Source: Temnopleurus reevesii
Lineage: Eukaryota > Echinodermata > Echinoidea > Temnopleuroida > Temnopleuridae
Reading direction: 5' to 3'
Length of the DNA: 10,219 nt
NCBI GenBank assembly: GCA_036244855.1
Contig: BQKZ01010501.1
Location: 8,129 to 18,347 of the forward strand
A program made the translations under genes and the position numbers. Of the stretch, positions 6,901-10,219 are shown piece after piece (position 1 is the stretch's first letter; each line of letters starts with the position of its first letter). Below the pieces are notes generated by a model that was not told where the DNA came from, did not search any database, and was given only the letters and a program-made list of their open reading frames with translations.

Positions 6901-9856
6901 AATTTAGAAGTGCTGTAGAACTGCAGATAGATGATGTAACTCGGGGAGAGCATACACTTGGAAACTACTTGGGTTGTAATTGGTCTGAAATGTTTGTGTG
7001 GAGGAAAAAAAATAAAGATCACCATCACGAAGTTTACAATCCAGAAGAACATAAAGAGGTTGTAGAACTGCAGATAGATGGTGTAACTTGGGAGGGCGTA
7101 CACCTGGAAACTACAGTGCGCCGTTGTATTGTTGCTCTGAAATGTCTGTGTGGAGGAAAAAAAAATAAAGATCAACATCATGAAGTTTACAATCCAGAAG
7201 AACATAAAGTAGTTGTAGAACTGCAGATAGATGGTGTAACTTGGGAGGGCGTACACCTGGAAACCACAGTGCGCAGTTGTGTTGTTGCTCTGAAATGTCT
7301 GTGAGGAGGAGAAAAAGAAAATAAAGACCGCTATCATGAAGTTTACAAGCCAGAAGAACATAAAGAGGTTTAGACTAGAGATAGATGGTGTAACTTGGGA
7401 GTGCGTACACTTGGAAACTAAAGTGCGCAGTTGTGTTGTTGCTCTGAAATGTCTGTGAGGAGGAGAAAAAATAAAGATCAACATCATGAAGTTTACAAGC
7501 CAGAAGAACATAAAGTAGTTGTAGAACTGCAGATAGATGGTGTAACTTGGGAGTGCGTACACTTGGAAACCACATGCGCAGTTGTGTTGTTGCTCTGAAA
7601 TGTCTGTGAGGAGGAGAAAAAATAAAGATCAACATCATGAAGTTTACAAGCCAGAAGAACATAAAGAGGTTTAGACTAGAGATAGATGGTGTAACTTGGG
7701 AGTGCGTACACTTGGAAACCACAGTGCGCAGTTGTGTTGTTGCTCTGAAATGTCTGTGAGGAGGAGAAAAAATAAAGATCAACATCATGAAGTTTACAAG
7801 CCAGAAGAACATAAAGAGGTTTAGACTAGAGATAGATGGTGTAACTTGGGAGTGCGTACACTTGGAAACCACAGTGCACAGTTGTGTTGTTGCTCTGAAA
7901 TGTCTGTGAGGAGGAGAAAAAATAAAGATCAACATCATGAAGTTTACGAGCCAGAAGAACATGAAGAGGTTGTAGAATTGCAGATAGATGGTGTAACTTG
8001 GGAGGGCGTATACCTGGAAACTACAGTGCGCCGTTGTATTGTTGCTCTGAAATGTCTGTGAGGAGAAGAAAAAGAAAATAATATAGAAATTTACAATGAC
8101 TCTCGAGGTTCTGGTTAAAACTATTCACACGAATGAACATCGGATAGTACCATACCATTCTAGGATGATACTAGAAGACTGAAGTGTGACATATTTTACA
8201 AATAAAAAACACATTTAAAATACATAACAGCGTAACATGTGAATAAAAATATACATTAGGTGATAGAAATTACATAGAGGATATTTTGTCATTATTTTGT
8301 TTCTGGTTAATGAAGTTTTAAATGAAAATAGCATTGTCATTTGTAATTCAACGTTAACATAAATATAAACTATAAAGGAAAGAATGATGAAATATTCAAA
8401 GTACTCCGACATTTATACTTACAGCTATGTCGCATGCTGTGTCGTTCGCAATACCAAAGTCCGACGGGGCGTTATACACTGCATACATAGGCTGGTGGGA
8501 TGTCGCTAGGTAGCTGTATCAGATTATGGGGTTAAGGCCTTTTAACACAATAAAAATGTTACTCTCTTTACCCAAGAACAAAATTATCTAAAGTCTTTTG
8601 GATCTAAAACAGATTTTAAGTGGAAAGGATACACAGCGATACAAGCCCACAGGGCGACCACGACAAGCTCGAATAGGAACGGTAATATCGGCCAGAACAG
8701 CGTCGAGATCATGTGACCAATGGCTCTGAAAAGAAATGCAAAAATAAGGATATTAGAGTTAGAAAAATATTGATATTGCTTCTATAAGGCACAATTTAAA
8801 CTTCCTAGGGCTCATGGCACTAGAGATTATTTTCAGCATTATTTCTGGCTTTGTATACATGATAGTACCGGACAGGAAATTTCATTCTTTGAAATGCTTG
8901 CATACTGGGGGACACTGCGACAAAATGTAGGGTAATTTCATGGAATTAAATAATACAAAAATTATGCTTTTTTACTTCCAGTACCCTTTAAAGAACTTGA
9001 GCACTCCAATAACACTATTAACTATTGTTATATCACTGATTGCTACAGGTATATAGCTTAAAAAAAGATAGTTCTCTCCATTTAAATGACACCAATCATT
9101 TATAGGTTCGTCATCTATAACAAATCATATCACATTTCTGACATCTTGAAAGGTATAATGTGTCCCTTTTTTATATAGGAAAGGGAATATTTCTGGTTAG
9201 CCTCATTCATTACTCTGCCTCTTTTCGTAACAACCAATACCGGGGGACATTGGGATAAATTTCAGGTAATAACGATTGAAAAAGTGCCTTGAGCACTCTG
9301 TGGAAGGGATATGTATGCTCTATCAATCTATTCTTATTATTGTTATTGATATAAAATTAAAAATCAAAATCATATTTCTTATCAATATATCATCATCATC
9401 AGTTCTCAAACTGTTACACAATGGTCTTTATATGGAGTATTACTTGCTCGCTTCTGTTATAAGTGAGATAGCAATACCTATGCTGGTGCACAGACACAGG
9501 ATCATCATGATATCTATAAATGGAGCCGATATATACCGGGGGTATATAGGCCACCTTTTAATGGTCTTTATATAGAGGTTTGAGCATTTCTTATCAGATA
9601 GCTTCCTTTATAAGCAAGATAGCAATGCCTATACACACATTCTTGTATGTCACAGATAGTCAATATTCTCAGTTACCTTTCACAAGCGATATAAATAGTG
9701 CCTGTCTATGAAGACCACTATGATGGTCTTTATAAAGAGGTACGAGGGTTCCTTACCTGCTAGCTTCCTTTATGAGTGAGATCGCAATACGTATGCGGGT
9801 GCACAGACACAGTGTCATCAGGAGCATTATAGCTAGGATGATGGATAGAATGATGC
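778..9856 (-). CDS. SLC44A2-like: Choline transporter-like protein (SLC44/CTL family), internal part, 8 exons
   Basis: Multipass membrane protein of the CTL/SLC44 family. Family members sit in plasma or organelle membranes and are linked to transport of choline or ethanolamine; the substrate here is inferred. Joined exons, in order of transcription: 9757-9856, 8633-8725, 8423-8513, 5672-5907, 4232-4326, 3113-3219, 1967-2040, 778-943. All junctions are GT-AG and all phases fit, giving about 320 codons without a stop. Family landmarks seen in order: a membrane segment ending in [24 protein letters not shown]; an extracellular loop with Asn-X-Thr sites; [17 protein letters not shown] followed by [23 protein letters not shown]; the cysteine cluster [20 protein letters not shown] joined to [16 protein letters not shown]; and [16 protein letters not shown]. 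The N-terminal third and the last membrane segment with the cytoplasmic tail are outside the window. Assignment to the family is secure; orthology to SLC44A2 rather than SLC44A4/A5 is not. Confidence 0.93.
944..1634. other. Intron sequence between exons g and h
   Basis: AT-rich intron sequence with A and T runs at 960-975 and 1088-1120. No repeat, exon or RNA gene was recognised. Confidence 0.6.
1635..1882 (-). mobile_element. Poly-A retro-insertion with 17-base target site duplication
   Basis: The sequence CATTATCTCTGTACTTT occurs at 1635-1651 and again, identical, at 1866-1882. Between them lie about 214 bases that begin with a poly-T run on the plus strand, that is, a poly-A end on the minus strand. 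Two further A-rich blocks and AATAAA-type signals (ttcaataaaacatac, acaaataaaaaa) sit just upstream of the tail. Long identical flanks plus a poly-A end are the mark of LINE-driven insertion. The body is AT-rich and unrecognised: it could be a 5'-truncated LINE tail or the 3' end of a copied transcript. Confidence 0.65.
1967..2040 (-). CDS. SLC44A2-like: SLC44-like exon g: [20 protein letters not shown]
   Basis: 74-base exon, too short to stand out as an open frame, with acceptor cctctttttcag before ATCGCAATC and donor ATTGTCAG followed by gtaaat. It encodes [20 protein letters not shown] and then RNIVR. The I-YG-NFC-SA-NAF-LL-RN pattern is a CTL signature. It closes in phase 2 (AG), completed by G of the next exon to give Arg. 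Confidence 0.93.
2260..2374. mobile_element. pogo/Tigger-like miniature inverted-repeat element
   Basis: The element spans 2262-2372 (111 bases) and begins CAGTCTAACCTTGTTATAA. Its end is the near-perfect complement, TTATAACAAGGTTTGACTG. It is flanked by TA on each side (2260-2261 and 2373-2374), the target duplication of Tc1/mariner-class transposons. CAGTCAAACCT-GTTATAAC ends are characteristic of small pogo/Tigger-derived elements. Internal CTTGTTATACCGAGAG and CTAGTTATATCAGTGTTC echo the terminal repeat. There is no open frame. Confidence 0.78.
2375..3112. other. Intron sequence between exons f and g
   Basis: Apart from a long T run near 2836-2851 nothing stands out. Short open frames at 2577-2853 on both strands overlap one another, match no family I know and lack exon-like boundaries. 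Confidence 0.55.
3113..3219 (-). CDS. SLC44A2-like: SLC44-like exon f: cysteine cluster and NKNAYIL motif
   Basis: 107-base exon with acceptor gcccatag before GTAAAGCTG and donor CATCTTG followed by gtaagt. It encodes [20 protein letters not shown] and then [16 protein letters not shown]. The [11 protein letters not shown] cluster and FLNKNAYI are among the most conserved stretches of SLC44 proteins. It ends in phase 0 and joins directly to IAIYGKNF. The open frame extends past both splice sites into the introns, but the family match stops exactly at the splice sites. Confidence 0.94.
3220..3912. other. Intron sequence between exons e and f
   Basis: AT-rich, with a short ATC/ATT run (atcatcatcattatcatcac) near 3448-3467 and T runs near 3468 and 3870. 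No coding signal. The foldback element follows it. Confidence 0.55.
3913..4048. mobile_element. Foldback element with arms of about 57 bases
   Basis: The left arm starts TAAAGCCCCAGTCACATA. The right arm, on the other strand, reads TAAAGCCCCGGTCACATA. Both continue through the identical stretch AAGCAACACGATTCACCC. Arms of about 57 bases (3913-3969 and 3992-4048) with a few mismatches enclose a loop of about 22 bases, so the RNA or single strand would form a long hairpin. The outermost bases are TA at both ends, which would fit a TA target duplication. No coding capacity; family not recognised. Confidence 0.8.
4232..4326 (-). CDS. SLC44A2-like: SLC44-like exon e: membrane segment [12 protein letters not shown]
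   Basis: 95-base exon with acceptor ttttttcag before GTACCATC and donor CTCAAAG followed by gtatgt. The first base completes Arg with the preceding AG, giving [20 protein letters not shown] and then [12 protein letters not shown]. This is the conserved CTL segment after the KP-D-PAFPL motif: a hydrophobic helix followed by an acidic and basic amphipathic stretch. The last G joins GT of the next exon to give Gly. Confidence 0.93.
4327..5310. other. Intron sequence between exons d and e
   Basis: It holds a G/T-rich block at 4372-4403, a pyrimidine-rich block at 4430-4525, and a small direct repeat (gcttgcccgag, gcttgcccgac) near 4666-4686. The stretch ending tatataaatcaataaattaa near 4990-5015 resembles the A/T-rich tail of a retroelement, but no target duplication was found, so it is not called. 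Confidence 0.5.
5311..5671 (-). repeat. Two tandem copies of the 3' end of exon d with its splice donor
   Basis: The segment comprising the last roughly 50 bases of exon d, its donor and about 100 bases of intron recurs downstream of the real exon. The shared donor region CTCTATCAG followed by gtgaga ends at 5671 (real), 5513 and 5361, giving periods of 158 and 152. The two copies are nearly identical to each other (both read [15 protein letters not shown] before the donor) but differ from the real exon at several positions. They are therefore younger relative to each other than to their parent. Upstream of the shared coding piece the copies carry an in-frame TAG next to a possible cagGAT acceptor. 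They cannot replace the exon. Confidence 0.9.
5672..5907 (-). CDS. SLC44A2-like: SLC44-like exon d: loop end and two membrane segments (the parent of the exon-derived arrays)
   Basis: 236-base exon opening in phase 0 with [20 protein letters not shown]. It continues through [19 protein letters not shown] and [19 protein letters not shown] to [18 protein letters not shown], and closes in phase 2 at AG before gtgaga. The [15 protein letters not shown] block and the KP-D-PAFPLF motif are hallmark CTL sequences. Two acceptors nine bases apart are possible. The outer one (chosen) keeps Thr-Phe-Gln, which fits the Thr-Phe after the loop cysteine in vertebrate relatives; the inner one would end the exon at 5898. 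Overlapping Asn-X-Thr sites (NNTT) predict glycosylation. Only this copy has the full exon with both splice sites; partial copies lie on both sides. Confidence 0.92.
5787..8081 (-). repeat. Tandem array of about 15 units (150-158 bases) built from the 5' part of exon d plus its splice acceptor
   Basis: Each unit, read on the minus strand, has a pyrimidine tract of about 35 bases, the acceptor acagacatttcag, then about 100 bases of exon d (AACAACACAACTGCGCACTG through CTTGTAAACTTCATGAT). It then jumps back to the pyrimidine tract of the next unit. The common marker GAAGTTTAC begins near 5792, 5950, 6104, 6262, 6416, 6568, 6725, 7029, 7182, 7338, 7488, 7639, 7789 and 7939; a unit near 6870-6910 has lost it. 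The 5792 copy is the real exon; no other unit has the exon's 3' half or its donor. Units near 8 kb carry gaggaggagaaaa next to the acceptor and units near 6 kb carry tatggaggttgaaaa, so there are regional variants. Units starting near 7338, 7639 and 7789 share a small deletion (ggtttagactagag in place of ggttgtagaactgcag). Confidence 0.95.
5899..5910 (-). promoter_or_regulatory. Tandem splice acceptors of exon d, nine bases apart
   Basis: On the minus strand the intron ends ...aaacag, then ACATTTCAG, then GGCAAC. Both AGs are usable. Choice between them adds or removes Thr-Phe-Gln without shifting frame. The outer AG follows the pyrimidine tract directly and gives the better family match. The same pair is kept in nearly every array unit, with C or A before the inner junction. 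One unit, with its acceptor near 6985, has lost the outer AG. Confidence 0.5.
8082..8422. other. Intron sequence upstream of the exon d array
   Basis: Ordinary AT-rich intron between the outermost array unit and exon c. The similarity to array units stops near 8081, inside the pyrimidine tract. The unit there probably keeps the original 3' end of the intron. Confidence 0.55.
8423..8513 (-). CDS. SLC44A2-like: SLC44-like exon c: start of extracellular loop
   Basis: 91-base exon with acceptor ctgatacag before CTACCTAGCG and donor ACATAGCT followed by gtaagt. It encodes [14 protein letters not shown] and then [14 protein letters not shown]. In the CTL family this is the beginning of a large cysteine-containing extracellular loop. 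An Asn-Asp-Thr glycosylation site is present just before the cysteine. It ends in phase 0, so it can join any acceptor that opens a phase-0 exon. That matters because the next intron contains about fifteen copies of such an acceptor. Confidence 0.9.
8633..8725 (-). CDS. SLC44A2-like: SLC44-like exon b: membrane segment [16 protein letters not shown]
   Basis: 93-base exon with acceptor cttttcag before AGCCATTGG and donor GCTGT followed by gtatcc. The frame runs A, 30 codons, then GT, which joins C of the next exon to make Val (ACIAV-YLATS). It encodes [20 protein letters not shown] and then a hydrophobic run, [11 protein letters not shown]. The match to the CTL pattern A-hydrophobic-G-X-M-X-S followed by a membrane segment ending in YLATS is clear. 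The next intron is only 119 bases, the shortest in the window. Confidence 0.92.
8726..9419. other. Intron sequence between exon b and the exon a copies
   Basis: No exon seen. A weak direct similarity links 8902-8936 (catactgggggacactgcga) and 9237-9270 (aataccgggggacattggga), perhaps another old local duplication. Confidence 0.45.
9444..9513 (-). pseudogene. Exon a copy, open reading frame retained (possible alternative exon or pseudoexon)
   Basis: On the minus strand this reads [20 protein letters not shown] and then EASK/N, against [20 protein letters not shown] then KEASR in the real exon. A possible acceptor (tttatag) and a donor (AGCAA before gtaata) bound 70 bases. Since 100 minus 70 is 30, it would have the same entry and exit phases as the real exon. 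It lacks about ten residues of the membrane segment and has lost two arginines and a lysine. Of the six changed codons before the donor, three are synonymous. The donor is weaker. Most likely a decaying copy. Confidence 0.5.
9595..9640 (-). pseudogene. Exon a copy, decayed
   Basis: Second downstream copy. It reads [12 protein letters not shown] in the exon frame and then meets TGA and TAA where the donor should be. The donor GT is gone and similarity fades upstream of the IGIA codons. No function is indicated. Confidence 0.6.
9757..9856 (-). CDS. SLC44A2-like: SLC44-like exon a: membrane segment plus [14 protein letters not shown]
   Basis: First exon of the gene seen in transcription order. 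The acceptor is tttttccag before GCATCA and the donor is AGCAG followed by gtaagg. It has 100 bases, entered in phase 1 and left in phase 2 (AG, completed by A of the next exon to give Arg). It encodes a hydrophobic run, [17 protein letters not shown], then the basic cytoplasmic stretch [14 protein letters not shown], which in CTL proteins precedes the AVG/AIG-M-S segment. Its 3' half and donor are duplicated twice in the following intron. Reading frame and neighbours make this a firm exon. Confidence 0.93.
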
Positions 9857-10219
9857 CTGGAAAAAAGGGAACGATAAACAAATGTTATACAAAACTGTAA
9901 GAATAATAATGATATCTTACAGCCAAAAAAACCCTGATATCAGTCCTTCTTAAAGTCGTTGCAAAACTCTTTCTTCACTTGGTAAAACACCATCCAGGAT
10001 TGCATTTGAACAGGGGTGAACAGAAGTTCAACAATTTGAAAAATGCCCTGACCAGGAAAAAGGTCCTCACCAGGTTTTGTTTCTTCCTAATTCTCATATT
10101 TTTGTCTTTCCTCAATTTCCTGCGCTCTCAGCCATCCCCTCCACTCGATACATGTCTGATAATTCATTCGTCACAGTCATAGTCACAGTCGACCAGAAGT
10201 AGTACATCATAGTTTTACG
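9857..10219. other. Intron sequence, right edge
   Basis: The exon preceding exon a must end with one base of a codon and then a donor. No stretch here gives a membrane-protein match followed by a convincing donor, so it is probably beyond 10219. A small internal repeat, gactgtgactatgactgtga on the minus strand, lies near 10170-10190. Confidence 0.5.

Larger units (their letters stand above)
9420..9756 (-). repeat. Diverged tandem copies of the 3' half and flanking intron of exon a
   Basis: The block beginning atggtctttata, followed by about 30 bases and then gcttc-tttat-ag-gagat-gcaata, occurs three times, starting near 9421, 9561 and 9723. The last copy runs into the real exon. Periods are about 140 and 162. 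The copies are more diverged than those around exon d and carry small insertions and deletions, so this duplication is older. Confidence 0.8.

Noticed and set aside
5912..7304. Plus-strand open frames with repeated DGVT and [13 protein letters not shown] peptides
   Set aside because: They are the complement of the exon d array; the repeating peptide reflects the repeat unit, and the coding evidence is all on the minus strand.
6876..7962. Long minus-strand open frames of 228 and 195 codons as genes
   Set aside because: They are read-through of tandem partial exon copies, switching between the exon frame and a shifted frame, with no independent gene structure.
5787..8081. CRISPR array or prokaryotic repeat
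   Set aside because: Units of 150-158 bases are continuous without unique spacers, contain coding sequence and splice acceptors, and lie in an intron.
10160..10219. Preceding SLC44 exon at the right edge (YYFWSTVTMTV-like frame)
   Set aside because: It does not resemble the family sequence before exon a, contains a short internal repeat and has no convincing donor in the needed phase.

Overview
This is a eukaryotic genomic window. It is AT-rich, with canonical GT-AG introns of about 1 kb, small non-autonomous DNA transposons and many poly-T tracts. It fits a marine invertebrate deuterostome such as a sea urchin or relative, but that assignment is inference from gene similarity and repeat style. 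There is no prokaryotic gene organisation.

One gene accounts for all the coding sequence I can support. It lies on the minus strand, entering at the right edge and leaving at the left edge, and encodes a choline transporter-like protein (CTL / solute carrier family 44, closest in feel to the SLC44A2/4/5 group). Eight consecutive internal exons were reconstructed with compatible phases: 9757-9856, 8633-8725, 8423-8513, 5672-5907, 4232-4326, 3113-3219, 1967-2040 and 778-943. Together they give about 320 codons. The N-terminal exons lie beyond 10219 and the C-terminal exons lie before position 1.

The most striking structure surrounds the fourth exon (5672-5907). Its 5' part, together with the splice acceptor and about 35 bases of intron, has expanded into about 15 tandem units of 150-158 bases (5787-8081). 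The real exon is the last unit in the direction of transcription. On the other side, its last roughly 50 bases plus the splice donor and about 100 bases of intron are duplicated twice more (5311-5671). Thus one exon has been copied outward from both ends, in two separate arrays that each carry only one kind of splice site. The first exon of the window shows the same behaviour in an older form: its 3' half and donor recur twice, decayed, at 9420-9640. One of those copies (9444-9513) keeps an open frame and the exon's phases.

The introns also hold three short inverted-repeat elements: 23-184 PIF/Harbinger-like with TAA duplication, 2262-2372 pogo/Tigger-like with TA duplication, and a strong foldback at 3913-4048. 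There is also a poly-A retro-insertion on the minus strand (1652-1865) bounded by a 17-base direct repeat. The remaining intron sequence shows nothing I can name.
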